From NCBI RefSeq assembly GCF_003344045.1, contig NZ_QFWX01000002.1, positions 157,270 through 221,269 on the forward strand: a stretch of DNA of 64,000 nucleotides. Reading direction: 5' to 3'. The translations under genes and the position numbers were made by a program. This document shows positions 42,853-52,274 of this stretch, piece by piece. Each line of letters begins with the position of its first letter. Within the stretch, counting starts at the first letter, position 1. Origin of the DNA: Marinobacter vulgaris. GTDB lineage: Bacteria; Pseudomonadota; Gammaproteobacteria; Pseudomonadales; Oleiphilaceae. The notes under the pieces are model-generated. The model was not told the DNA's origin. It made no database searches and saw only the letters and a program-made list of their open reading frames with translations.

Positions 42853-43625
42853 TCCGCTGTCTCCTGCTTCTTGGTCGCAGTGCCACCCATGTACACCTCA
42901 CGCACCCGGGGATCGTCGGACACTTGCTGGTAATCACCCTCTGTCAGCACCGACCCCTGGGCCAGCACGGTAACCCGGTCGCAGAGTTTGCTGACCACGC
43001 TCAGGTTGTGCTCGACCATCAGCACGGTGCGGCCTTGTGCGGCCTTGCGCACAAGTTCCACCACCTGTTCCACGTCTTCACTGCCCATGCCCTGGGTGGG
43101 CTCATCCAGCAGCATCAGCTCAGGTTCCATGGCGAGGGTGGTTGCCAGTTCCAGTGCCCGTTTACGGCCATAGGCCAGCTCCACCGTGGTGGTGTTGGCG
43201 AACTCGGTCAGCCCGACGCTGTCCAGCAGCTCCATGCAGCGGTCATTGAGTTTGTTCAGTGATTCGCCGGACTTCCAGAAACGGAAGGAGTTGCCCTCAA
43301 AGCTCTGCAGGGCTACGCGAATATTCTCCAGCGCGGTCATGTGAGGGAATACGGCAGAAATCTGGAACGAGCGAACCACGCCCTCGCGGGCGATGGCAGC
43401 CGACTTCATGGAAGTGATGTCCATACCCTTGAACAGGATCTTGCCCCGGGTCGGTATCAGGAATTTGGTAAGCAGGTTGAATACCGTGGTCTTGCCAGCG
43501 CCATTGGGGCCGATCAGGGCATGAATATGGCCACGCTGCACCTTCAAGTTGACGTCATTGACCGCAACAAAGCCCTTGAATTCTTTGACGAGGCTTTGGG
43601 TCTCCAGAACGAACGGTTCACTCAT
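42849..43625 (-). CDS. livG: Branched-chain amino acid ABC ATPase LivG
   Basis: 258 residues. Walker A GPNGAGKTT, the LivG-specific RSFQISAVFPHMTALENI region, signature VELAYGRKRALELATTLA and Walker B LMLLDEPTQGMGSED are seen. The Tyr-Gly signature replaces the classic LSGGQ, as usual in LivG. It is the first gene of the liv operon (GF-K-HM). AGGA lies just before the ATG. A palindrome and a candidate promoter lie 40-75 bp upstream. Confidence 0.94.
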   Translation of the reverse strand: MSEPFVLETQSLVKEFKGFVAVNDVNLKVQRGHIHALIGPNGAGKTTVFNLLTKFLIPTRGKILFKGMDITSMKSAAIAREGVVRSFQISAVFPHMTALENIRVALQSFEGNSFRFWKSGESLNKLNDRCMELLDSVGLTEFANTTTVELAYGRKRALELATTLAMEPELMLLDEPTQGMGSEDVEQVVELVRKAAQGRTVLMVEHNLSVVSKLCDRVTVLAQGSVLTEGDYQQVSDDPRVREVYMGGTATKKQETAE

Positions 43626-43662
43626 GAGCCATCCTACCTTTTGTTATTGTTGTGCATTTAAA

Positions 43663-43700
43663 CTACTCACAGAGTAGATTGACGTATACGTAAACGTCAA
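43663..43700 (-). promoter_or_regulatory. LiuR-like palindrome and inverted repeat upstream of livG
   Basis: At 43679-43700 arms TTGACGT and ACGTCAA flank the eight bases ATACGTAA. Beside it at 43663-43677 is a perfect inverted repeat CTACTC-ACA-GAGTAG. On the minus strand TTGACG (43700-43695) and TACTCT (43676-43671) could be -35 and -10 boxes 18 bp apart, so the palindrome would lie between them, the layout of MerR-type activators. LiuR, a MerR-family regulator of branched-chain amino acid catabolism, binds ACGT-rich palindromes of this kind (from memory). The site overlaps the stop of the upstream hydrolase gene. Confidence 0.6.
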
Positions 43701-44548
43701 CAAAAACTCGCACTTTTTTGATCGATATTTATGCGCAAAAAGTCGCATATCAGCGACAGCACCCGGTCCGCCTGCTGCAAATGCGGCGAGTGGCCGGTTT
43801 CTGCCATGAAAACCGGCACTGCGTGGTTTCCGATGCCTTCCACTATACGGGTCACCTGTTCCGGAACCCCGTATTCGTCGTCCGCCCCCTGAATGATCAT
43901 AGCCGGACATTGGATGGCGTCCAGCCAGGGCGCGAAATTCAGGGACCGCTGGAAGCCGTCGTCCAGCCAAACCTCCAGCCAGGCATTAAACAGCGTGTCG
44001 GTGCGATCGCCATGATGGCGCAGCAGCTTTTGGCGAACACCTTGCTCAAGATAGCGCCGCTGCATGTCACGAATGCCGGCAAGAGTCAGATGATCCGCCC
44101 AGGTATGGGCCGCCATGGTGACAAGTCCTTGTACCCGCGGCCCCAGAGCGGCGGCGGCAATCAGGGCAATGGAGCCACCGTCGCTGTGGCCTACCAGTAT
44201 CACCTTGTCGATCTCCAGTTCATCCAGTAGCCGGGGCAGCCAGACCGTGCCTTCCTGCTCCAGGTAATCATAGGGGCGCGGCAGCGGCTCATCAGTAGAA
44301 GCGCCGTAGCCCCGACGCTCATAGACCAGAGCGTCCAGGCCCGTCGCTTCCGCCAATCTCCGCGGAAACTGTTTCCAGAGGGCAATATTGCCCAGGGATT
44401 CGTGAAGGAAGACCAGCACCGGTCCGCTGCGTTTTTCATGGCTCATGCGCCGCGCCTGAACCCTCACTTCGTCTCCCAGCGGAACAGAGACGTCGCTGAC
44501 CTTCACGGGATCACCGCTTTGCTGGGATGGCGTAGGTGATAGTGGCAT
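43697..44548 (-). CDS. Alpha/beta hydrolase
   Basis: 283 residues from the chosen start, alpha/beta hydrolase fold. Seen: VLVFLHESLGNIALWKQFPR, the nucleophile elbow VGHSDGGSIAL (Ser), IIQGADDEYG with the acid, and catalytic His in AETGHSPHLQQ. The start is uncertain. ATG at 44548 overlaps the thioesterase gene by 38 bases. GTG at 44506, just after that gene's stop, would give 269 residues and also keeps the whole fold. It is the third gene of the acyl-CoA synthetase operon and probably hydrolyses an ester or thioester. Confidence 0.83.
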   Translation of the reverse strand: MPLSPTPSQQSGDPVKVSDVSVPLGDEVRVQARRMSHEKRSGPVLVFLHESLGNIALWKQFPRRLAEATGLDALVYERRGYGASTDEPLPRPYDYLEQEGTVWLPRLLDELEIDKVILVGHSDGGSIALIAAAALGPRVQGLVTMAAHTWADHLTLAGIRDMQRRYLEQGVRQKLLRHHGDRTDTLFNAWLEVWLDDGFQRSLNFAPWLDAIQCPAMIIQGADDEYGVPEQVTRIVEGIGNHAVPVFMAETGHSPHLQQADRVLSLICDFLRINIDQKSASFC

Positions 44549-44927
44549 GGGCCACCGGGTCTTCCAGGCCGTCAGAGTAAACATAAACTTCGCCTACGCC
44601 GCTGGCCCTGCCGACCCTCAACATGTTGGCCCGGGCCCGAATCGGGCTATGGGCCACCGGCTTGCGCAGGAAGTTGATGTTCAGGTTGCTGGTTACCGCC
44701 AGCGGCACCAAGCCGATCTTCCCCAGCAGCGCCGCGTACAGGGCCACGTCCGCCAGCCCCATCATGGCAGGGCCGGCAACGGTGCCACCGGGGCGCAGAT
44801 GTTCGTCGTCAACATCCAGCTTCATTTCCGCCCAACCGTCCCCCAGCTTCTCCAGGGTGCCGTAACGGGCCCCCTGGGGAAACTGTTCGGCGAGAAACGC
44901 CTGCAGCTCCTCGAAGGTAACAATCAT
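44511..44927 (-). CDS. PaaI-like hotdog thioesterase
   Basis: 138 residues, one hotdog domain of the PaaI/DUF4442 type. The helix with GGTVAGPAMMGLADVALYAAL (about 47-67) holds the conserved Gly and Asp, followed by LNINFLRKPVAHSPIRARAN. It would hydrolyse an acyl-CoA, perhaps to relieve trapped CoA. Its ATG overlaps the acyl-CoA synthetase stop (ATGA), which ties the two opposing activities into one operon. Confidence 0.85.
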   Translation of the reverse strand: MIVTFEELQAFLAEQFPQGARYGTLEKLGDGWAEMKLDVDDEHLRPGGTVAGPAMMGLADVALYAALLGKIGLVPLAVTSNLNINFLRKPVAHSPIRARANMLRVGRASGVGEVYVYSDGLEDPVAHATITYAIPAKR

Positions 44928-46573
44928 CCGTGTTTCTCTTCCTTGGCCTGATTGCGCAGCACGAAGCGCTGGATCTTGCCACTGGGCGTTTTCGGCAATT
45001 CATCCACGAATTCGATTTCCCGCGGATAGGCATGGGCAGACAGGCGGTGGCGCACCAGCTCCTGTAGCTCGTCCTTCAGGGCATCTTCACTTTCCGGCTC
45101 CTGGTCGCCCTTGATTACCACATAGGCCTTGATGATGGAGCCCCGTTTCTCGTCAGGCTTGGCCACCACACCGGATTCAGCGACCGCCTTGTGCTCGAGC
45201 AGAGTGCTTTCAACGTCGGCCGGGCCCACGCGGTAACCGGCAGTGGTGATGATGTCGTCATCGCGGCCACTGAACGAGAAGCAGCCATCACCGTGATTCA
45301 CCACCATGTCGCCGGTCAGGTAGTAGCCGTTTACGAACGGGTCTTTCTCACCCCAGGTGTAGCCATCGAAGTGGAACAGCGGCGAGGCGTTCACATCCAC
45401 CGCCAGCTGGCCGATTTCGTCCTCACCCACTTCCTCGTTCTTCTCGTTAAGGGCAACCACTTTGTGGCCGGGGGAGGAGTAGCCCATGGAGCCCGGGCGT
45501 ACCGGATGCTCAAGGCCGTGGAAGTTGCAGCAGGTCATGCCGGTTTCAGTCTGGCCATAGTGATCCTTGACCGGGCAGAAATGGCGCCTTTCAATCCAGT
45601 TCACCACTTCCGGATTCAGCGGCTCGCCGGCACTGCTGGCCACCCGCAGGCCCAGGTTTTCACCTTCCGGCAACACATGATCATTGGCCTTCAGCAGGCG
45701 ATAGGCCGTTGGTGCCGCCGCCAGGTTGGTAATCCCGTACTTGCGGATCATGTCGTAGGTGGTTTCCGGGGTGAATGCGCCCGGATTGAAATGGGTGGCA
45801 TGGCCCATCAGCAGCGGACCGATCACCGCGTAATAAAGGCCATAGGCCCAGCCCGGATCAGCCACGTTCCAGAACACATCATCGTCCCGCAGGTCGATGG
45901 CGTATTTCATATAGACATAGAATGCGAGCAGTGCCTTGGCCGGCACCGCCACACCTTTGGACTTGCCGACAGTTCCGGAGGTGAACATCTGCAGGAACGG
46001 GTCACTGCCCTTGATCAGCACCGGCTCGAACTGGTCTGACTGCTCGGCCAGGGTCTTGTCGAAGTCGGGGATGTCGCCACTGACTTCGACGGCGTTCACA
46101 CATACCACCGGAGCACAGTCCTTGACTTCGATAAGCTTGGGGTAATTGACCGGGTCGGTGACCACCAGCTTGGTGTCGGCGCGCTCGAAGCGATACTCGA
46201 TCGCGCCGGGGCCGAAAGCGGTGAACAGCGGCTGGTAGACAGCGCCGGCCCTCAGGGTACCCGCAATAACGATGAGCAATTCCGGCCCGCGGGGCAGCAG
46301 GGCCGCAACCCGATCGCCTTTACCAATGCCACGGGATGTCAGGTAGTTGGCAAAACGGGCGGATTTTTCTTTCAGTTCGGCAAAAGTAAGCTTGCCCGAG
46401 CCGCCGTCAGCGCTTTCGTAATACAGGGCAACCCGCTGAGGGTCGCCTGCCCATTTGTCACAGATTTCAGTACAAACGTTCAGGCCAGCGTCCAGGCTGC
46501 CCTCCAGGGCCTCCGCTTCGAGGCTGGCGGGATCGAAATTGTCATAGACCGTTTGGTAATCCGGGAGGCTCAT
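44924..46573 (-). CDS. AMP-forming acyl-CoA synthetase
   Basis: 549 residues of the ANL superfamily. The ATP loop reads MFTSGTVGKSKGVAVP (usual TSGTTGxPKG), then YGQTETGMT, the YLTGDM motif with SGRDDDIITTAGYRVGP, and the C-terminal catalytic Lys in PKTPSGKIQRF. It most resembles short/medium-chain acyl-CoA synthetases of the Acs/MACS type. Given the valine operon beside it, isobutyrate, propionate or another short branched acid is a plausible substrate (inference). It starts a three-gene operon with thioesterase and hydrolase. A palindrome lies 58 bp upstream. Confidence 0.88.
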   Translation of the reverse strand: MSLPDYQTVYDNFDPASLEAEALEGSLDAGLNVCTEICDKWAGDPQRVALYYESADGGSGKLTFAELKEKSARFANYLTSRGIGKGDRVAALLPRGPELLIVIAGTLRAGAVYQPLFTAFGPGAIEYRFERADTKLVVTDPVNYPKLIEVKDCAPVVCVNAVEVSGDIPDFDKTLAEQSDQFEPVLIKGSDPFLQMFTSGTVGKSKGVAVPAKALLAFYVYMKYAIDLRDDDVFWNVADPGWAYGLYYAVIGPLLMGHATHFNPGAFTPETTYDMIRKYGITNLAAAPTAYRLLKANDHVLPEGENLGLRVASSAGEPLNPEVVNWIERRHFCPVKDHYGQTETGMTCCNFHGLEHPVRPGSMGYSSPGHKVVALNEKNEEVGEDEIGQLAVDVNASPLFHFDGYTWGEKDPFVNGYYLTGDMVVNHGDGCFSFSGRDDDIITTAGYRVGPADVESTLLEHKAVAESGVVAKPDEKRGSIIKAYVVIKGDQEPESEDALKDELQELVRHRLSAHAYPREIEFVDELPKTPSGKIQRFVLRNQAKEEKHG

Positions 46574-46630
46574 AATCTGGTCCTTTTATTGTTGTGGACG
46601 ATTTCTGTTGTCAATTTTTAGCACAGGCTT

Positions 46631-46652
46631 TAGTTTACGTAAAGGTAAACTA
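46631..46652 (-). promoter_or_regulatory. LiuR-like palindrome upstream of the acyl-CoA synthetase
   Basis: Perfect eight-base arms TAGTTTAC and GTAAACTA surround GTAAAG. The core TTTACGTAAAGGTAAA resembles the palindrome in front of livG and the ACGT-centred motif recalled for LiuR. It is in the 99-bp gap between mmsB and the acyl-CoA synthetase gene, so it should control the latter operon. Confidence 0.58.
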
Positions 46653-46672
46653 TAAGCAGAAAATACACGCCT

Positions 46673-47566
46673 TCAGTTCTGCCCGCGGTAATAGAACTTC
46701 TGGATGCTGGAGAAATCCAGCCCGCCATTGCCCTCGCTGGCGTGCAGCTCGAACAGGTTACGGGCCAGCGACCCCATGGGGATGGGTGCGTGATTCTTGA
46801 CGGCATTGTCAAAGGCCAGCCCCAGGTCCTTGTTCATAAGATCAACCAGGAAGCCCCCCTCGTAGTTGCGTGAGGCTGGCACGCCTTCCATCACTCCCGG
46901 CCAGGGGTTGTAGACATTCAGTGCCCAATTGCCGCCCGAACTCTGCTTCATGATTTCCGACAGCACCGCAGGATCCAGGCCGTTCTTCACGCCCAGGGCA
47001 AGAGCCTCGCTGGTGCCACTCATCAATATCGCCAGCAGCATGTTGTTGCAGATCTTGGCGATCTGTCCGGCACCATGGGGACCGGCGTGGAAAATGTTCT
47101 TGGCCATGGCGTCCAGGATCGGCCTGGCGCGCTCGAACGCGTCTGCCTCACCGCCGCAGATAAAGGTCAGCGTGCCGGCCTTGGCACCACCGACACCTCC
47201 GGAAACCGGCGCGTCCATGAAAGTGATACCGGCTTCAACGGCGGCTTGCGCCACATCCTTTGCGGTCTCCGGCGCAATGGTCGAGGAGTCGATCACCAGG
47301 GTTGAAGACGGCAGGTTTTTCAGCAGACCGTTATCGCCCAGGTAAACCGACTCCACGTGCTTCCCGGCAGGCAACATGGAAATAACCACCTCAGCGCCTT
47401 CGACCGCTTCCTGAATCGTCGCCGCGGACTTCGCGCCTTCGCTGGTGAGTGCCTTCACGGCCTCCGAAGACAGATCAAATACTGTCAGATCGTGGCCTGC
47501 CTTGACGAGATTGGTGGCCATGGGGCCACCCATGTTGCCAAGACCGATAAACGTGATAGTCGCCAT
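46673..47566 (-). CDS. mmsB: 3-hydroxyisobutyrate dehydrogenase
   Basis: 297 residues. The NAD-binding start is ITFIGLGNMGGPMATNLVKA (about 3-22), followed by the substrate motif DAPVSGGVGGAKAGTLTF (about 118-135) and the catalytic Lys region HGAGQIAKICNNMLL. It oxidises 3-hydroxyisobutyrate to methylmalonate semialdehyde, the MmsA substrate. GGAG precedes the ATG. It is the last gene of the mmsA operon. Confidence 0.95.
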   Translation of the reverse strand: MATITFIGLGNMGGPMATNLVKAGHDLTVFDLSSEAVKALTSEGAKSAATIQEAVEGAEVVISMLPAGKHVESVYLGDNGLLKNLPSSTLVIDSSTIAPETAKDVAQAAVEAGITFMDAPVSGGVGGAKAGTLTFICGGEADAFERARPILDAMAKNIFHAGPHGAGQIAKICNNMLLAILMSGTSEALALGVKNGLDPAVLSEIMKQSSGGNWALNVYNPWPGVMEGVPASRNYEGGFLVDLMNKDLGLAFDNAVKNHAPIPMGSLARNLFELHASEGNGGLDFSSIQKFYYRGQN

Positions 47567-47619
47567 ATTATTGTTCTCCGCTTTTTTGATCAGGTTTGGT
47601 CAGGTCTGTTCGGTGTTAT

Positions 47620-48705
47620 TCAGGGTTTTATAAAGAACCGCTCGACCCATTCCGGGTCCACGCTTTCCAGGGTTGGAAAATACCAGCGCGGCTTCAGATC
47701 CTTGTCGATGAGCAGTGCGCGGATGCCTTCGGCAAATTCGCCCATTTTCAGGCTGCGCAGTGACAATTGCAGTTCCTTGTCGAACACCTGGGACAGGCTG
47801 TCATGCAGGGTGTTGTGATAGTGCCGCCAGGTCAGGGTCAGGGAAGCGGGCGAAGCCGCTGCCACGGTTTTCACCGCCTTGATCAGCCAGGGATCCTCAC
47901 CGGCGTACTTGCCCAGGTTATCCACCACATCCAGCAGCGAATCGCCGTCGGTGAGCGACTGAATCACATCAAAGTGCTCCCGGACAACAGCCTGGGGCAA
48001 CGCATCCCGGGAACCGGCCTCGAACCTGCGCAATACCTTGTTGACCGCAGCATGAGCCCCGGCACCAAAACCGGAGTGCTGCAGGGCCTGCTTCACTTCT
48101 TCACGCATCTCGTGGCGGATGAACCGGTCCGCCAGCCCCACAAACATCGCATCTGCGCCATTCATCCGTGCACCGGTCAGGCCCAGGAACAACCCGGTAC
48201 GGCCGGGCATCCTGTTGAGGAACCAGCCTGCGCCCACATCCGGATACAGGCCGATGCCCACTTCCGGCATCGCCAGGCGCGAGTGCTCGGTCACTACCCG
48301 GTGGGAGCCGCCCGCCATCAGGCCCAGGCCGCCGCCCATCACGATGCCGTTACCCCACACAATAAACGGCTTGGGATAGGTGTGGATCTGGTAATCCAGC
48401 TCGTACTCGTCCGTGAAGAAAGTCTCCCCTTCGCCGGGAGCACGGCTGTCTGAGCGGGGCTCGGTCATGTCCCGGTACAGCGCCACAATGTCGCCGCCGG
48501 CGCACAGGGCCTTGTCACCCTCTCCTTCCAGCCACACCGCACCGATAGTGTCATCCGCCGCCCACTGGTCCAGCTTCGCTTTCAGCAGGTGGATCATTTC
48601 CAGCGACAGGGCATTCATGGCACGGGGGACGTTCAGCCGCGCGACGCCAATACGGCTGCCACCGGCGGCTTCCAGTTCTTCAAATACGATTGCTTGGTTG
48701 CTCAT
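47620..48705 (-). CDS. 3-hydroxyisobutyryl-CoA hydrolase
   Basis: 361 residues of the crotonase fold, longer than a plain hydratase and close to HIBCH. Seen: NVPRAMNALSLEMI, ALCAGGDIVALYRD, VWGNGIVMGGGLGLMAGGSH (oxyanion hole and acid), AMPEVGIGLYPDVGAGWFL and the C-terminal HIBCH extension ending DPEWVERFF. It releases 3-hydroxyisobutyrate from its CoA ester in valine degradation. It lies between the enoyl-CoA hydratase gene and mmsB. Confidence 0.93.
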   Translation of the reverse strand: MSNQAIVFEELEAAGGSRIGVARLNVPRAMNALSLEMIHLLKAKLDQWAADDTIGAVWLEGEGDKALCAGGDIVALYRDMTEPRSDSRAPGEGETFFTDEYELDYQIHTYPKPFIVWGNGIVMGGGLGLMAGGSHRVVTEHSRLAMPEVGIGLYPDVGAGWFLNRMPGRTGLFLGLTGARMNGADAMFVGLADRFIRHEMREEVKQALQHSGFGAGAHAAVNKVLRRFEAGSRDALPQAVVREHFDVIQSLTDGDSLLDVVDNLGKYAGEDPWLIKAVKTVAAASPASLTLTWRHYHNTLHDSLSQVFDKELQLSLRSLKMGEFAEGIRALLIDKDLKPRWYFPTLESVDPEWVERFFIKP

Positions 48706-48732
48706 AATGTTGACTCGGTATCGCTGCCAGAC

Positions 48733-49512
48733 TTATCGGTTCTTCCACTCAGGGGTACGCTTCTCAAGAAACGCGTTGACCCCTTCGCGCTGGTCCTCGG
48801 TGCGAAACAGGTCCACAAACAGCTCACGCTCCATACGCCAGCCATCATCATGGCTGCGGCCATCGCGGGCGCTCATTACCAGGGTCTTGCAGCGGGCGAC
48901 GGACGACGGGCTCTGCTTGCTGGCCATCTGTGCCAGCTCCAGAGCCTTGTCCAGGGCGCTGCCGGAGGGCACGACTTCTTCCACCAGACCAATGCTCAGC
49001 GCCTTATCCGCCTTGATGCGCTCGCCGCACAGGATCATGCGCTTGGCCCAGCCTTCACCGACCAGCCAGGGCAGATTCTGGGTACCACCGGCACAGGGCA
49101 GCAGCCCCACGGTCGCTTCGGGCAGGGCCATCTGGGCATGCTCCTCAGCGATACGGATATCGCAGGCCATGGCACATTCCAGGCCGCCACCCATGGCGTA
49201 GCCGTTTACCGCCGCAATGGACACTCCCCGGAAACGGCTGAGGGCACTGAAGGCCCGGCCGAAGGCCTTGCCCATCAATTCGGCATTGGCGATATCGCCA
49301 TCGGCAAAGCTCTTCAGATCGGCGCCGGCGGAGAAAAATTTCTCGCCCTGACCGGTCACCACCAGTGCAAAGATATTAAGGTCCTCATTCAGCGCTTCGA
49401 TGGTGTCTTCCAGCGCTTTCAGTGAGTCCAGCGTCCAGGTATTCGCCGGGGGGTTGTTGATGGTGATGATCGCGGTGTGATCGCGTTTTTCCAGCTGAAT
49501 CAGTTCGCTCAT
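48733..49512 (-). CDS. Enoyl-CoA hydratase
   Basis: 259 residues of the crotonase family. Oxyanion-hole motif FFSAGADLKSF, then NGYAMGGGLECAMACDIRIA with one catalytic Glu and LPEATVGLLPCAGGTQNLP with the other, are intact. In this operon it most likely hydrates methacrylyl-CoA to 3-hydroxyisobutyryl-CoA. It is 14 bases after the acyl-CoA dehydrogenase gene and 27 bases before the hydrolase gene. Confidence 0.92.
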   Translation of the reverse strand: MSELIQLEKRDHTAIITINNPPANTWTLDSLKALEDTIEALNEDLNIFALVVTGQGEKFFSAGADLKSFADGDIANAELMGKAFGRAFSALSRFRGVSIAAVNGYAMGGGLECAMACDIRIAEEHAQMALPEATVGLLPCAGGTQNLPWLVGEGWAKRMILCGERIKADKALSIGLVEEVVPSGSALDKALELAQMASKQSPSSVARCKTLVMSARDGRSHDDGWRMERELFVDLFRTEDQREGVNAFLEKRTPEWKNR

Positions 49513-49526
49513 GTGATGCTTCCTTA

Positions 49527-50693
49527 TTATTGAATGGCCTCGGCAACACCGGGTTCCAGCAGCCGGCGGGCCACAATCAGACGCATGATTTCGTTGGTGC
49601 CTTCCAGTATCTGGTGTACCCGGAGATCGCGTACGTATCGCTCCAGCGGGTATTCGCGGATGTAACCGTAACCGCCGTGGAGCTGCAGTGCCTCGTTGCA
49701 GACATCAAAACAGGCATCGGTGGCGAAACGTTTGGCCATGGCACAATGGAGGGGGGCTTCGTTGTCGCCCTCATCCAGGCGGTAAGCCGCCAGGCGAACC
49801 ATCTGCCGCGAGGCCACCAGGTTGGTGGCCATATCCGCCAGCTTGAACTGCAGTGCCTGGAAGCCCGCCAGTGCCTGGCCGAACTGCTCACGCTCGTGCA
49901 TGTAGTTGCGGGCCCGCAGCAGGGCTGCCTGGGCACCACCAATGGAACAGGTAGCAATATTCAGCCGCCCGCCGTCGAGGCCTTTCATGGCGATCATGAA
50001 GCCCTGGCCTTCCTCGCCCAGGCGGTTATTGGCAGGCACGCGGACGTTCTCGAAGGTAATCTGGCGGGTGGGCTGGCTGTTCCAGCCCATCTTTTCCTCG
50101 GCCTTGCCGTAGTGAATGCCGTCGCTGTCGGCGGGCACCACAAAGGCGCTGATGCCTTTAGGCCCGCTGTCCGGGGCACCGGTGCGTGCCATGACCACCA
50201 GCATCTGGGTAGCACCGGCGCCGGAAATGAACACCTTGCTGCCGCTGATCACATAGCTGTCACCGTCCCGGGTGGCCTTGGTACGCAGATTACCGGCATC
50301 GGAGCCGGCACCCGGTTCCGTCAGGCAGTAAGAACCCAGCCATTCACCGCTGGCCATTCTCGGTGCGATCTGCCCCTGGATATCGGCATTGCCGAATTGC
50401 GCTACCATCCAGGTGGCCATGTTGTGAATGGTGATGTAGGCGGCGGTGGAGGGGCAGGCCGCGGCCAACTCCTCCACGATCACGCTGGTATCCAGCCGTG
50501 ACAGCCCCATGCCACCCTGTGCTTCCGGGGTGTAGATGCCACAGAAGCCCATTTCGCCGGCTTCGCGGATCACCTCCACCGGAAACACATGCTCTGCGTC
50601 CCATTTCGCCGCGTGCGGCGCCATGGCTTTTTCCGCGAAGGCTTTGGCAGCCTCGCGGAAAGCCAGCTGATCTTCCGTCAGATCAAAGTTCAT
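49527..50693 (-). CDS. Acyl-CoA dehydrogenase (probable isobutyryl-CoA dehydrogenase)
   Basis: 388-residue FAD enzyme. The flavin motifs YCLTEPGAGSDAGNLRTKA and LDGGRLNIATCSIGGAQAAL are present. The catalytic Glu is expected in the C-terminal QILEGTNEIMR, after HGGYGYIREYPLERYVRDLR. It converts isobutyryl-CoA to methacrylyl-CoA (inferred from the operon) and needs electron-transfer flavoprotein. It begins nine bases after mmsA. Confidence 0.93.
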   Translation of the reverse strand: MNFDLTEDQLAFREAAKAFAEKAMAPHAAKWDAEHVFPVEVIREAGEMGFCGIYTPEAQGGMGLSRLDTSVIVEELAAACPSTAAYITIHNMATWMVAQFGNADIQGQIAPRMASGEWLGSYCLTEPGAGSDAGNLRTKATRDGDSYVISGSKVFISGAGATQMLVVMARTGAPDSGPKGISAFVVPADSDGIHYGKAEEKMGWNSQPTRQITFENVRVPANNRLGEEGQGFMIAMKGLDGGRLNIATCSIGGAQAALLRARNYMHEREQFGQALAGFQALQFKLADMATNLVASRQMVRLAAYRLDEGDNEAPLHCAMAKRFATDACFDVCNEALQLHGGYGYIREYPLERYVRDLRVHQILEGTNEIMRLIVARRLLEPGVAEAIQ

Positions 50694-50702
50694 GAGCTCC
50701 CC

Positions 50703-52193
50703 TTACCGCATGCGGATGGAGAAGTTGGTTTCGGCAACCGCATCGCTGCTGAACCAGCGCGCCGTGATGGTCTTGGTTTCGGTGTAGAACTTCACCGCCT
50801 GCTTGCCGTAGGCGTGCTGGTCACCGTAGAAGGAGCCCTTCCAGCCGGTGAACGAGAAGAACGGCAGGGGTACCGGAATGGGTACGTTGATGCCCACCTG
50901 GCCTACTTCGATCTCGTGCTGGTAGCGGCGTGCCGCACCACCGGAGCTGGTAAAGATGGAAGTACCGTTACCGTAGGGACTGTCATTCACCAGGGCGATG
51001 GCATCCGCCAGGGTATCCACTTCCATGCAGGACAGCACCGGGCCGAAAATCTCTTCCTTGTAGATATCCATATCGGTCTTGACGCCCGAGAACAGGGTAG
51101 GACCTACCCAGTTGCCATCCGGCAGGCCGTCGACAGTGCAATTACGGCCGTCCAGCAGCAGGTTGGCGCCTTCTTCCTCACCGCGGGTAATCAGTGACTC
51201 CACACGCTCTTTCGCTTTCTGGCTAATGATCGGGCCGTAGCTGGCGGACTTGTCGTTCCAGGCGCCGGGCTTGGCTGCGGCCAGGGCGTCCCTTACCTCG
51301 GGGATCCACTCCTGGGCCTCGCCCACGAAGACTGCCACGGAAATAGCCATGCAACGCTGGCCGGCAGCGCCAACGGAGGCGCCTACCAGGGCCTTGACCA
51401 CCTGGTCTTTGTTGGCATCCGGCAGCACAACCATGTGGTTCTTGGCACCGGCGAAGCTCTGTACACGCTTCATGTTACGGGTGCCGGTCTCGTAGATGTA
51501 GCGGCCTACCGGCACGGAACCCACGAAAGACACCGCCTTGATGGCCGGGTCGGTCAGCAGTATGTCCACCTGCTCCTTGCCACCGTGGACTACCTGCAAC
51601 ACACCCCTGGGAGCACCGGCCTGCTCAAACAGCTCGGCCAGTTTCATCGGGGTCAGCGGGTCCTGCTCGGACGGCTTGAGGATAAAGGTGTTACCGCAGG
51701 CAATGGCCATGGGAAACATCCACAGCGGGATCATCGCCGGGAAGTTGAACGGAGTGATGCCGGCACAGACACCCAGGGGCTGGGTGTAGGAATAGGTGTC
51801 AACTTCACGGGCCACGTTCTCAACGGTTTCACCCATCATCAGGGACGGGATATTGGCTGCATGCTCGACAACCTCGATGCCACGCCATACGTCGCCCTTG
51901 GCATCTTCAAACGTCTTGCCGGTTTCACTGGAAAGAATCTCGGCAATTTCATCGTGATGTTCTTTCAGCAGCGCCTGGTAACGCATCATCACCCGGGCAC
52001 GCTCGGAAACCGGGGTTTCTCTCCAGGCCTTGAATACTTCACCGGCATTGTCGATGGCGCGGCGCATTTCCGCGTCCGTGGTGCACGGGGCGCGGGCAAT
52101 CACTTCATTGGTGGCAGGATCGGTTACGTCAATCCACTGGTCGGTCTGGCTCTCTACGAACTCACCGGCGATATAAAGGGGTACGTTTTTCAT
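50703..52193 (-). CDS. mmsA: Methylmalonate-semialdehyde dehydrogenase (acylating)
   Basis: 496 residues of the CoA-acylating aldehyde dehydrogenase type. The N-terminus [20 protein letters not shown], the [15 protein letters not shown] region and the catalytic Cys in [17 protein letters not shown] match MmsA. It makes propionyl-CoA from methylmalonate semialdehyde. The ATG at 52193 has AGGGA nine bases upstream. An ATG six codons earlier has no ribosome site. It is first in the valine operon and divergent from mmsR. Confidence 0.96.
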   Translation of the reverse strand: MKNVPLYIAGEFVESQTDQWIDVTDPATNEVIARAPCTTDAEMRRAIDNAGEVFKAWRETPVSERARVMMRYQALLKEHHDEIAEILSSETGKTFEDAKGDVWRGIEVVEHAANIPSLMMGETVENVAREVDTYSYTQPLGVCAGITPFNFPAMIPLWMFPMAIACGNTFILKPSEQDPLTPMKLAELFEQAGAPRGVLQVVHGGKEQVDILLTDPAIKAVSFVGSVPVGRYIYETGTRNMKRVQSFAGAKNHMVVLPDANKDQVVKALVGASVGAAGQRCMAISVAVFVGEAQEWIPEVRDALAAAKPGAWNDKSASYGPIISQKAKERVESLITRGEEEGANLLLDGRNCTVDGLPDGNWVGPTLFSGVKTDMDIYKEEIFGPVLSCMEVDTLADAIALVNDSPYGNGTSIFTSSGGAARRYQHEIEVGQVGINVPIPVPLPFFSFTGWKGSFYGDQHAYGKQAVKFYTETKTITARWFSSDAVAETNFSIRMR

Positions 52194-52274
52194 AGCGATG
52201 TTCCCTGTCATTGTTGTAGGTGTGGGTCGATGCCCTCAGGTTGACATCAAGCCTAGCACAGCAATCTGCCTGCT

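Noticed and set aside
45191..46039. Long open frame opposite the acyl-CoA synthetase (282 codons)
   Set aside because: It is antisense to a gene with all ANL motifs, and its composition shows no protein-family signal.
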